Of a DNA stretch of 64,000 bases, positions 35,355-45,525 are shown piece after piece. Within the stretch, counting starts at the first letter, position 1. Every line of letters begins with the position of its first letter. The position numbers and the translations under genes are program-made. The notes below the pieces were generated by a model. That model ran no database searches, had not been told where the DNA came from, and worked only from the letters and a program-made list of their open reading frames with translations. Origin of the DNA: Aristolochia californica (Eukaryota > Streptophyta > Magnoliopsida > Piperales > Aristolochiaceae); contig JARWKL010000008.1 in NCBI GenBank assembly GCA_029961685.1, forward strand, positions 23,442,619 through 23,506,618, read 5' to 3'.

Positions 35355-35762
35355 TGTTATGTACTCAATAGTATCACATGTTACCAGCAGGTGTAGGAAT
35401 TAATTAATGTGGTTTTCAATTTTCATGTAATTGATTTTGGTTTGATTTTGGTTTGGTTTGGTTTACAATTTATTTGGCTTGAACCAGTGACCCAAGGGTC
35501 TGAAGTGTATTTGGCGTCCTCACCCCTATTTAAGGGGGCGGCTTGGTTAATGAAATGTAGCGATTGAATTAGCAAATTACCCTAGAGTAAATTAGAGTAA
35601 CAGATCAAGAGCTCCTTCAAGCTCTCCCCCTTTTTCCCCAAAATCCCCTTTCCGATTTTCTTCTTACATCACTCCATCAATCTATCCCTATGTCAAGCAA
35701 AGCAATGGAAGGAAGAGAAGAGAGGAGGGTGACAAGATCCATGGTTCGCGAGGATCCTAACA
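35355..35762 (+). repeat. 3' LTR of E
   Basis: 408 bp, starts TGTTATGTACTC, ends GGATCCTAACA, followed by GGATC. Confidence 0.94.
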
Positions 35763-35767
35763 GGATC

Positions 35768-36890
35768 TTATTCTCACTTGCCAAAAGCTCAAATTGTTGA
35801 TAATTTGGTGCTTACTCTCGTGAAGAAATTCTGTTTTCCTTTTCCCTCTATTGTTGGTGACTAATTTGGTCCACGGGTTCTTCAAATTACATTGAGTAAT
35901 TATTATTTGAAGAAGGCCCCTACCTTTGACCTCCACATTTGCCTTGCCTCATGATGGAGAGTGGACACACCAGTAATAAGAGTGACATAGTCCGCATTAC
36001 TATGATTCCACTAAGAGGTCTCTCCAATTACCTTAGTTGATCACAACTTGTACGGAGGGTTATCATTACTTGATACCTTCTAAGTCATGTTATCAAAATC
36101 CCTCCTCCGATTGATAAAGAAGATGAAGCCTACCACAAGTGGGTTAAAAATGATAACATGGTTATCAGTTGGCTCATTAATAGCATGGAAGAGCATGTAG
36201 CTAACAATGTGGTCCACTTGGAAACAGCCAAGGACATTTGGGACACTTGTGCTATGCTTTACTTGAGTACTGCCTCATTACAAAGAGTATATGATGTCTA
36301 ACAAAGTTTGCTGCATAGTAAACACGGGGATAACATTCATGAATTTTTGGCCTAGTTTTGGGGCCTTCTCCAAGAATGAAAAATAGTTCAACCATACTCC
36401 CCTAATATTGTTGTTTAAGAAAGACAACGAGAGGCCTTGGCAGCAACTATTGGATCTTCAAATATTAAGCTTTACCTTGAGGTTGTGAAGACCCAACTTC
36501 TAAATTCCTCAACTCTTCCATCCTTCGATGACATCAGTGCTACATTACTACGGATACCTGATCCATCTCCTTCTCCTATTGATGCTCCATCAGCTATGTT
36601 CTCCGACAATCGGGGTACATCATCCTCATACTGAGGATGGGGCAGAAATATGAGAGGGGGTAGAAAATAGAGGTGGTCGAACTGGACAACATAATTCCCG
36701 TACTAAGCCTTGACTTTGCACTTACTGTGGTGGTCAAAACCACCTTGCGGAAACATGCTGAAAAATTCATGGCAAGCCCAATTGGGCCATGGCTGACCTA
36801 GTCTCTGTTAATGTTGTGAAATGTGAAGAAAAGGCTAACTCCCAGTCTGAAAATGTGACTCTCACTACTTAAGACTATGTTGCATTTCAG
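35768..36890 (+). pseudogene. F gag, broken
   Basis: After a short end of leader, the probable start is ATGATGGAGAG near 35952. Motifs: ITMIPLRGLSNYLS, VRRVIIT, WVKNDNMVISWLINSMEEHV, LLHSKHGDNIHEFLA. 36437-36634 is open (the FDDISATLLRIPD block). The zinc knuckle CTYCGGQNHLAETC (CX2CX4HX4C) near 36719-36760 is complete. Stops occur throughout. Similar to B and I. Confidence 0.87.
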
Positions 36891-37364
36891 AAGATGAAGT
36901 CCTTAATGGATTCCTTCATTATCTATGACCGCTACCACTATTGCCTTAGGTATGCTTTCTTCCTCATCATCCTCTTCCTCTTGGATCATCGACTCTAGGG
37001 CCTCTTAACATCTGTCAGATAACAAACACTTGTTTCAATCATTATCTCCTTGTCTTCCTTAGAAATTCGTTATTATTGCTAATGGTACCCAAACCAAGGT
37101 CCTTGGCAAAGGTTCCTCCTGTCTTACCTCATCTATTCCTCTTTAAGATGTTTTGTTTGTCCCTCAATTTCATTTAAATTTACTTTCTGTTAGTTAATTA
37201 ACAAAATAGTTGAATTGCTCTGTCTCCTTCTCACTGTCTTCTTTTATATTTCAGGATGTCACTAAGAAACGGGTGATTTGTGGTGGCCATGAAAAGGAGG
37301 GCTTGTACTAATTCACTCTTCCACCATTAGCTGCTCTATCATCTACTACATCCGAGGCCTAACT
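36891..37364 (+). pseudogene. F protease and pre-integrase
   Basis: Serine-rich spacer, then WIIDSRAS near 36981: the protease active site DSGA is changed to DSRA, as in element I. FVPQFHLNLLSVS and VICGGHEKEGLY follow with several stops. Confidence 0.83.
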
Positions 37365-38060
37365 TTGGCACAACCGGCTTGGTCTTCACTTCGTTCTTTG
37401 CTTCAATCTTTAAAATTACTTTCTACTTTCAATTGTGAGGTTTGTCAATCAAGTAAACACATTAGGATTACATATTCTCCTCGTCTTACAACTACAAGTG
37501 TTGCTCCTTTTGAGTTAATATATTCTGACGTATGGGGACCTTTATGTGTCTCAAATATTTCCCAAGTTAAATATTTTGTAATTTTTGTTGATGATTTTAC
37601 CTGAGTGAGTTGGTTATATTTATTTAAATAACATTCAAAAATTCTTCCTCTTTGAAAATTTTCATGCTATGGTGTTGACACAATTTGGGAAGAAACTTTA
37701 AATCCTTAGGTCTGATAATGCTAAGGAATATTTGTCTAATGATTTCAAATCATTTTGTGAGGGTAATGGGCATATCCATCAAACATCATGTGCCTGTACC
37801 CCTCAAAAAATGGTGTTGCTGAAAGGAAGAATCGTCACCTTCTTGAAGTTGCTCAAAGCCTCCTCTACTCCATGAAGGTACCCTATTTTTATTGGCCTCA
37901 TTCTACAATTATGAAATCCTTTCTTATTAATAGGTTACCTTCATCGGTTCTTCATAATAAAACTCCTTACTCTATTTTATTTCATGGTGAAGATCCATTT
38001 TCTCTTCCTCTTAAAGTATTTTGTTGTACATATATACTTTATCAAAGATGATCCTAAACT
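37365..38060 (+). pseudogene. F integrase, cut off at inverted LTR G
   Basis: Zinc and core motifs: NCEVCQSSKHIR, YSDVWGPLCVSN, RSDNAKEY, TPQK-NGVAERKNRHLLEVAQ (1-base loss near 37805), YFYWPHSTIMKSFLINRLP. It ends in the DDPKLS region at 38044-38062. RT and most of RNase H do not follow. Confidence 0.87.
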
Positions 38061-38062
38061 CT

Positions 38063-38076
38063 CTGTTCTGATACCA
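38063..38076 (-). promoter_or_regulatory. Primer-binding site of inverted LTR G
   Basis: Minus strand TGGTATCAGAACAG, directly next to the LTR end, so the LTR is accompanied by the start of its leader. Confidence 0.8.
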
Positions 38077-39327
38077 TATAGAATTTAGGATCCCATGATA
38101 AGAACTTCAACAAAACTAAGAAGAAGAAGGAGAAGAGAGAGAAAAGAGATTAACCACCAAGGGAGAGAGCTTGGACGTAGGAGAACAGGGAGAGTGCCTA
38201 CCAAGGGAGAGAGCTTGGACGAACTTTTTGGAAAAGGAGGAGAGAGCTTGAAAGCTCTACCTCTTAACCAAAGCCTCTATTTATAGATTTTACAATGCCC
38301 TTTAGGGCTAAAACATTATGTTGTGGACTCAATAGCACACCAAGTCACACAACGAAGGAGACAACAACAACTCACTCAATAGGATTTATTTCTTATATTT
38401 CTTTGAGTAGGATTTATTTCTTATATTGTTTTAAGCAGGAGTTATTTCCAATTGCTTTATATGTAAGGGCATTATGGGGAATTATTGTAACCCTAATCCT
38501 AAAATCCATGACATGACCTATTTAAGGGAAATGTATGAATGGAATAGGTAAGCTTTGAGATTTTAGAATAACCTAGTCTAAACGGTTTGAGACCTCTTGA
38601 TCTCGAGTTTAGGGTTGACTCCAAAAATCCAACCTATCTGTCACCCTCCATTGCCATCCATCTTCATCCAAATTCATCCCTAATAATCTATACTAAGAAG
38701 AGGAGCTTCCTGCCCCTTTTTTGAGCCCAAAGAGAGGGTCTTTCCTCATCATCAGCATCAACAACAAGTAGGCTTCAATTCCCTCTTGACGAGCAGCAAA
38801 GAAAGAAGAATTCTGGTTCTTTCACGTGAAGGATAAGAACCACTCTTCTTGCTGGGAAATTATCATGGAAACAGAGCAAGGGAAGCCATCAACATGAGCC
38901 AAGGCTGTCCCCCTAAGCTAGGCCTTCAAGTCCTAGAACAAGCTGCATCAAATCAGGGTTGAAACCCTAATTTACGTGAGCAAGAACAGGTATTCCTCCC
39001 TTATCTCTCCACCTGAACTAATTCCATTCTAGCTATAACTTTATCACTAGAATGAGTTCATAAAAAGGGAGACTGATCATTGGTGGAAGATTACCCAAAG
39101 AAGGGATCTTTAACCCTCCTTACCGAGTCCAGCAACTCAACACCAATGCTGGATTCACAATTCCCACGCCGTGTTACTCGATCCATGACCCGGAACCGTA
39201 ACACATTATAAAAGAAAAGACATAAAAAAGACAAGTATTTACAACTTCTTGCCATCTTTATGAGAAATATTCTTATTTACCCCTATGCCACCTTTTAGAT
39301 GTGTGGACTTGAGCCCATCTTCTAATA
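38077..39327 (-). repeat. Inverted F-family LTR G, interrupted by S2
   Basis: The minus-strand LTR end is GGGATCCTAAATTCTATA at 38077-38094 and its start TATTAGAAGATGGGCTC at 39327. Removing S2 (38319-39203) leaves about 361 bp, close to the 5' LTR of F. A TATA box lies on the minus strand at 38278-38285. F RNase H resumes at the next base. There is no target duplication, and a primer site is attached, so it is not a simple insertion or solo LTR. Confidence 0.85.
38319..39203 (+). repeat. Solo LTR S2 (885 bp)
   Basis: Starts TGTTGTGGACTCAATAGC, ends CCGTAACA, perfect target duplication CATTA at 38314-38318 and 39204-39208. D-family LTR with no internal region. It lies inside LTR G. Confidence 0.95.
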
Positions 39328-39551
39328 GAATTATATTGTGACAACCAAGTGGCCATTCATATCACTTCAAATCTTGTCTTCCATGAGAGGACAAAATACA
39401 TTGAGGTAGACTGCCACTTTATACGGGAGAAATTTCAGCATTGTATCTTATCTGTCGGATATGTTTCATCACAAGGGCATGTGGCAGACATTCTTATGAG
39501 ACCAGTCACATTCAAGATCTTAGCCACTATATGCGGCAAGTTGGGTATCTA
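39328..39551 (+). pseudogene. F RNase H C-terminal fragment
   Basis: ELYCDNQVAIHIT, VFHERTKYIEVDCHFIREKF, SQGHVADIL: the last third of a copia RNase H in one open frame. It ends in CGKLGIY, where the hAT element is inserted (target GGTATCTA). Confidence 0.9.
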
Positions 39552-39929
39552 TAGGGGTAGTATTGAATCGAGCTGAGGCCGAACCTGCCTATGTTCGAGC
39601 TTGGTTTGATTTAGATATTTCAAATTTGAGCTCGAGCCTAAAATTGTAATTGAGCTTGATCCCTATAATTTTAACTGAGTTCAAACTCGATCTTGGGCCA
39701 AGTTCGAGCTCCCACCTATTTTTAAAACTATGCATAAAATACATGTCAAATAAACCGTATATAAAATTATGCATACATTTTACATAAAATAGGGCATGAT
39801 CTTTACCTAAAATTGGGCATAACATGTGTTATACATGGAGCACAGAGCAACATATGACCTAGGTTGGAAAAATGGGAAGATGTATTTTGCTGATCTTTCT
39901 ATGTTTACGTCTTCTCTGGCTTCAGTCTT

Positions 39930-40100
39930 TGCTTAGAAAATGTGGAGAAACAAGCAAAGACTTAAAAGAAGCTATTATAGAGGAGCCAGTATTGATATTA
40001 GCGGATCACATAAAACCTTTTGAAGTGAACACCAATACATCAGACTACGCTATCATTACTACTAGGAATGAAACTTCATTCGAAAGCAGGATAACTGCAT
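39930..40100 (+). pseudogene. Gypsy RNase H fragment inside the hAT element
   Basis: Readable as DLKEAIIEEPVLILADHIKPFEV followed by SDYAI; the pattern of a Ty3/gypsy RNase H start (EEPVL, FEV, SDYAI). ESRITAYG follows after a gap. The catalytic DAS-type Asp is changed (NTS). No LTR or further pol is seen nearby. It may have been captured by the transposon or be an older insertion. Confidence 0.6.
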
Positions 40101-40165
40101 ATGGTATATATCATCATGGCATTCCAACAATAATGTACCTAACCACATGTTTTCTTGTACCATAG

Positions 40166-42095
40166 TGATGAAAAGTAAGTTAATATTTCAGAATAAAAAG
40201 GTATTCCCCAGTAGTAGCTTCATTAATACTTCTATACAAATGAACTCTGGTTTGGGCATCAAAATAATGACCTCATGATAAAAGAATGGAACCTCATTTG
40301 AATGTCATCGTTCAGAGAAGAGAGTATTGACCAGAACTAATGCTAGAGAAACATTTTTACATTTTAACTAAATTGGAAGTTCACATGTGTCAAATACATA
40401 CTAGAATATGTATACAGAGGTTGTATAAGGTGACATTACCAATGCTCTAGTGAATTATAGTGCATCATCCACAGTAAAAATGTTGTGTAGTGGAAATTCA
40501 ATGACATGTGTTCAAAGGAGGATCAGGTAGAACTTAGAAGCAAAACCAATTAACATTATTGAATATTTACCTTTTCTAAATCCAGGCTGCCCTCACAAAC
40601 AATACTGAGTGAAGAAACACTAGGATCATGAGTATGATCATGGTCATGATGCTCTACACATTGAAAAATATAACATATTTAAAAATAAAATGGTTGTTAT
40701 ACTCGTAAAAAACAAAAATCATAAGAAAAACACCCGAAGGAGAAGATCAAAATGAAATACCATAAGCAAAAATAGTAATGAATGGAACATAGAGAAAATG
40801 AGAAGCCCAAGAGCCATAAACTGGGAAAGTAAACCAGAATAGTTTAATCATGCAACATAAGTTTCAGTTGGGCCTTAAAATCCAAAATCCAAAATCCAAA
40901 ACACAGCAGAAACAAGGTGCACCATAACTATATCAGAAAGAAGAAAAACATGGTAGGCACTCCAATAAAAAGAAGCACATTTGAGCCAATAAGAGCAAAT
41001 TCAGCTCCCATGAAAGTCATTAAAACACATTAGGAAATGGTTGGGTAATAGGCAACTAATTAGAGAAAGAGGGAAAGAATCAAAAACACTTTTGTTAGCC
41101 TCTTAGCCAAAAATAAGCATAACTAAATAAATAAAAGATCTGAAAATCTATGCACAAACTAGGAATCTCAAAATGTGTATAAAGAAGTATGACAAGCAAA
41201 GAAAGTATAGAAGAAAACTATAAAAACAACCACATCATTGAAGACTGTTCTAGCAGTCATAGAAATCCGTTCAGCTATACAAGAAACCAAATGGAAGAAT
41301 AAGAAACAAGAGAGAAGAAAATAAAACGAGAAAGAAATTACAAGATCAAATAAAAAAAGGTAACAGAACCAGAAAATGTATCAAATATGTAAAGACACCA
41401 AATTTTAAATGCTTGAAAGAAACAAGAAGAAGGAATGGAAAAAAAGGAAAGAAAAAAGAAACAACCAAGCTTTACCTGGTTTGGCCAGTACAAAGATTTG
41501 ATGAAGTTTTTGTCCTGAGTGAGAGAAAGAAGGGAGAAAAAAGAAACAAGGGAGCTCCAAGCTTGATTGATGCCTGCTGGACTGAGAAGAAGATACAAAG
41601 AAAGCTTTTGTTTGAAATTCTTAACACTAAATGAAAAACTGAAAAATGAAATGGGGAACTTAGGTTCTTATTGTCCATGTTAACTGACTTTTTGTTCGAT
41701 TGAGGCCTACTGGATAGAGAAGAAGAGAAGAAAAAAGTTTTTGGTTGAATTCCTTACACTTAATGAAAGAATGAAGAAGGAAAATGAAGAACTAAGGCTA
41801 GGGGTGTCCATTTTAACAGACTTTTTTTTGCCATTTATTTAACAGAACATAACTGAAATAAAAAATCTTAGTCAATTATCTATTTCGGGTAATTCTACCA
41901 GATCTTTAGCCGAATTCCCTTCTTTAGCTGAATTCCCTACTCGCTTTTCTTTCACACCTATAGCATTTCTAAATGCTGTTAGGTGGGTCGTGTTTGGGGG
42001 AAAATGGGTTTTGCCAGTTGTGATCGTTTTTACTGTTCTCCAGCCAACTTCCTCCTCTTCCATTGAGGTAATTGTGGTGAGGAAGAAGACTGGAG
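40166..42095. other. hAT interior without recognisable genes
   Basis: AT-rich DNA. A direct tandem duplication of about 133 bp begins at 41565 (GATTGATGCCTGCTGG) and 41698 (GATTGAGGCCTACTGG). Poly-purine stretches give lysine-rich frames with no known motif. An isolated TAGGGGTGTCCA lies at 41799. Confidence 0.65.
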
Positions 42096-42350
42096 GAAGA
42101 AATAGAAGAGGAAGACGATCAGAGAGGAAGAAATAGAAGAGGAAGACGATCAGAGAGGAATAAATTGAAGAGGAAGAAGTCGGAGAGGAAGAAATCAGAG
42201 AGGAAGAAGTCGGAGAGGAAGAAATCAGAGAGGAAGAAATCAGAGAAGAAGAAATCGAAGAGGAAGAAGTCGGAGAGGAAGAAATCAGAGAGGAAGAAAT
42301 CAGAGAAGAAGAAATTGAAGAGGAAGAAATCGGAGAGGAGAAAGGAGGAA
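42096..42350. repeat. Purine minisatellite, about 15-bp unit
   Basis: Repeats of GAGGAAGAAATCAGA and the variant GAGGAAGAAGTCGGA, with a 31-bp higher form at the left (GACGATCAGAGAGGAAGAAA). Reading frames through it give KSERK or SSLIS repeats, which are a by-product of the repeat. Confidence 0.85.
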
Positions 42351-42639
42351 ATCGGGAATGGCCATTTTTGCTTATTTGCAAACTTGCTACTTCTTGACAT
42401 CCCAAATTCCCAAAGAGGAAGAATGAAACCTGATCAAGTTGCTTGGGCCCTCCTTAAGTTAACGAACTGACTCACGAACTTCTGAATTGAAACATGGTTC
42501 GCTTGAGCTCAACTCATTAACTTAAATGAGTCTGATCTAGATCTCGAACTCTGTTCGAGATCCAGATAAACTGAATCGAACTGAGCCAGAATCGAGCAGA
42601 GCTCGAGCGGCTCAATTTGATGCCACCCCTAGGTATCTA

Positions 42640-43127
42640 CTATGTTTCTCTCCACCAGTTTGAGGAGGGTGTGGGGGTTGGAAGACATCTCAAAGTGGCA
42701 TTAAGGTAAATATCTTTCTCACATCAAGGAGGTGGCAAAAGGTGTAATTTAATGGTCTTCCCATACGGATGGCACAAGGGTGTGATTAAAAAAATGATGT
42801 ATGTCAACTTATGTATTTTCCTTTTGAGAGCTTTTAACCCTAAGGGCATTGTAGTCATTGCAAACTTCCTTCCTCACCTATAAATAGATACTTAAGGCAT
42901 GGGGTAGATCATTAAGTCTCCCTTATTCTCTCTCAAATTCGTCCTTAGACTTTTCTCTCAATCCCTGTCTCTCTTTCTCCTCTCCTTAGCCTTCCCTCTC
43001 TCTCCTTTCCCCTATATTCTTTCTTCCTCTCCTTTCTTTTCCTCTTCTTCTTTCTCTCCTCTTTCGAACTGGATAATGTCCTCAACCAAGAGGATGAAGA
43101 CATTATCATGGAATCCTAAATCCAACA
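42640..43127 (+). repeat. Polypurine tract and 3' LTR of F
   Basis: GTTTGAGGAGGGTGTGGGG precedes the LTR at 42676, which starts GGTTGGAAGACAT (first T changed) and ends ATCCTAAATCCAACA at 43127. Length about 452 bp. It shares blocks with the 5' LTR (CCCTAAGGGCATTGTA) but is clearly more diverged than an LTR pair of one young insertion. Confidence 0.8.
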
Positions 43128-44961
43128 ACTACCAAGTTTGATTTCTAGTTATACTTGATGTTTACTCTCGCCTCTCGATGGATGCAGTAATTGTTGCATC
43201 TCGGTTATCTTTGAAACATTTGTCAGCATTAAATATTTATTCACATATTGCCATCTAACTAAGATGGTTTTCTTCCTTGGGTCATAATCATTATGTTCCT
43301 AATTGTTGCAAGTGGGTAGACAAACTAGAAGAAATCAAGGATTCTTTGGACGAGATAGAAGGTTTTGATAGGAACCTTTTGAAGGATAACAAATCTAGGT
43401 TCTGACCTTTATTTTATCAAAACCCATCCACCTCCATCTACGTCATCCCTGAAGTCCCTTTCAATGTCAAACCATAATACTGTGTATGACATAGTAGTCC
43501 ATCTGAAATCTTGGTATCCATCCCTAGTAGAGCTTTCTCTTCATTTCTTCAACCACTTTTTGGAGTTTAGAAATGAGTGAACTCCTCTAATGGAGTCAAG
43601 CTCAGTCCTCCATCTGCTTCATTTAGTTCACTACACATTCTTCCAAGCAGAATCACCCCTAATCTCCAATAAGTAATGAAATGCTTGTTCACCAAGATAT
43701 CCACTTTCAGTCCATCGTGTCCACCTTTGGAACTGCCAAATTTTACTCATCACCCACCAACACAACTCTTGGTTATAGAGCTTGTTCCACCTGTAAGAAG
43801 ATACCAAGATGCTGGAATAAAGTTCCAAAAAAAAGAATACTATTGAATTCTCAGACTTAACATTCATAGCGTTGGAAAACCCACATTTTCCTATTGATAA
43901 CAACTCCGAAATTCTACTACAGACCATGGCAGCTTGGGAACAATATCATCTAACTATTGGGGCATAATTTACTAGCTATGCTATCTTTATTGACTACATT
44001 ATTAATACAGTAGAGGATGTCAAGGATACTCAACCATAATCGAATACTTGAACAAACATTGGAATCCGATGAATATGCTACTTCCATTTTCAATGCCTTG
44101 AGCACCAACATTGTCTTCATTTGAGGTGAAAATTATTTTCTTCCTCACTTTTGCAGAGAGTTGAACAAAAATGCCAAAACAGATTTAACATATAGCGGTC
44201 CAAGTCAAAGTTTCTAAACATTGGCAAAGTTGTTATTTTCTCTCATATTTTCTCTCCATGTGTTCACATGAATTGAGTTTCCTTTTCTCGTCAAATATGA
44301 GATTTTTGTCCAAATTTCTCTTCTAATCAAAGAGTTTTGGTAAGACTTAATCACTCCATTATGTGCCCATTCAAGGTATGCAAAAATTTCCTACATGAAT
44401 TTTGTTTTCACCTTTTGCTTTTTTAGTTACTTGGTTGTGTATCTTTTGCATAGTTAACATAGAAAAATTTGGTCATCCAAAAATAGTTATTTTTGGTCAA
44501 ATTTATTAAGTTCTATCGTAATGGTTTCCCATAGTTTTTCAACAAAAAAAATCTTTTTCTAGATTTGTTTGGAAGTATAAGTGTGCATAGTCATCTCTTT
44601 CTAGTGAAAGTTATTTTCCTCTAGTATTTATTTAGTTTATCTTCTTATGTTTTCATCACTTTCGGGCAATGCCTAGACCTACTATATAAAAAGTGTAAAA
44701 TTATGCCCAATATCCAATTTGAGCCAAGTCTTTTATTATTCACCCAATAGGTGATTTGTGTTTGAGATACCATAAAAAAGTGACTAGTCTCTTTGTTAAG
44801 CCCTAGAGTTAGGCCATTTATCCACCTTTAAAATTGAGCAAAGTGTGTTTCAAACTGACCATTTTTCACTAGTGTGAGGAGCTTTGTCATACAATTAGAA
44901 GTGATTTCTTCACCCATATTATGTTTTGTCCAAGATGGGTCTCTATGTCATTTTTATTACT
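43128..44961. other. Unassigned AT-rich DNA
   Basis: Short open frames only. The longest (43927-43631, minus, 98 codons) has no motif I recognise and no gene-like surroundings. No LTR ends or terminal repeats found. Confidence 0.6.
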
Positions 44962-45525
44962 AATTGGAGGGAGAAGTAAAAGAAGAAGTACAAGAAAGAG
45001 GTATTTTGTTCCACATATTGTGGTAATTTTTATGTGATGAAAATATTAAAGAAAGGGGTAGCACTAAAGATGAAGTTTTTGCATAAAGATGAAGTTTTTG
45101 CATCCATGAATATTTTCATTCCAACAAAACAAAATTGAAGACCGAATCTTTTTCATTGCAAACTGAAGTTTTAAACTTCAGCTTGATGGGAAGTGTTGAA
45201 GAGCATATATGGAAGAGTCTTACATGACTCACATAGTTAGAGGTCTCGCAAAGCCAAAATTAAAATATGGAGTCTTACAGGAGTCTCACAAGAAAAGATC
45301 TCACAGAAAAGTCTAAGTCAAAGGTGTTTTAGTTATGTTAGTCTTTTATATATGTTCAATTGCTCAATTTTTTTAGGACATATATTTTAATGTGTAACTT
45401 TGGGTGTAACTGGGACAATGGTAGTTTAATTGTACTTGGATTCTACTTGTTTTATCTATTATAAATAGAGGCTCATTATACTCAAATTACAACAAATCAA
45501 TGAAGTTTTTCTCTTTTCCATAAAT
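44962..45525 (+). mobile_element. Second copy of the N-type tail plus LTR
   Basis: 44962-45193 matches the tail at 5001-5195 (GGAGGGAGAAGTAAAAGAAG). The LTR begins TGTTGAAGAGCATATATGG at 45194 and runs to about 45525, where the terminal TCAACA is replaced by unrelated DNA. No coding part. Confidence 0.82.

Larger units (their letters stand above)
25793..35762 (+). mobile_element. Ty3/gypsy chromovirus E, itself carrying D and S1
   Basis: LTRs 25793-26188 and 35355-35762, perfect target duplication GGATC (25788-25792, 35763-35767). Same subfamily as Gy1 and Gy2 but older: about twenty LTR differences plus indels by eye, and many stops in gag and pol. It is interrupted in RT by D (28526-32460, TTATA) and near the chromodomain by solo LTR S1 (34445-35261, CAGTG). 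Removing both restores the normal domain order. Confidence 0.95.
39552..42631 (+). mobile_element. Non-autonomous hAT-type DNA transposon (3.08 kb)
   Basis: Left end TAGGGGTAGTATTGAA; right end, inverted, TAGGGGTGGCATCAAA (about 13 of 16 match). A perfect 8-bp direct repeat GGTATCTA flanks it (39544-39551, 42632-42639). The F sequence runs on across it (RNase H end, then the purine tract before the 3' LTR). Both subterminal regions are rich in CGAGCT/GAGCTCGA motifs, as expected for hAT transposase sites. No transposase is seen, so movement would need one in trans. Orientation is arbitrary. Confidence 0.9.
19461..43127 (+). mobile_element. Ty1/copia scaffold F, split by many insertions
   Basis: Plus-strand pieces: 5' LTR 19461-19788 plus 25014-25074, leader 25075-25792, gag to integrase 35768-38060, RNase H end 39328-39551, and polypurine tract plus 3' LTR 42640-43127. 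Gy2, E and the hAT element are each bounded by a direct duplication of F sequence. RT and most of RNase H are missing at the inverted LTR G. The two LTRs are related but clearly diverged, and 5-bp flanks (TTGAT, CTACC) do not match, so F may be composite rather than one insertion. Confidence 0.8.

Noticed and set aside
41799..41820. TAGGGGTGTCCA as an alternative hAT terminus
   Set aside because: No matching 8-bp duplication with the right end; the 39552 terminus has a perfect one. It could be a remnant of another hAT element.
41872..42405. Serine-rich 177-codon minus-strand open frame
   Set aside because: Almost entirely the purine minisatellite read on the other strand.
19456..43132. F as one intact insertion with target duplication
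   Set aside because: Flanks TTGAT and CTACC do not match and the two LTRs are strongly diverged, so F is treated as a possible composite.
43631..43927. 98-codon minus-strand open frame
   Set aside because: No recognisable domain, signal or neighbours; a frame this long is expected by chance here.
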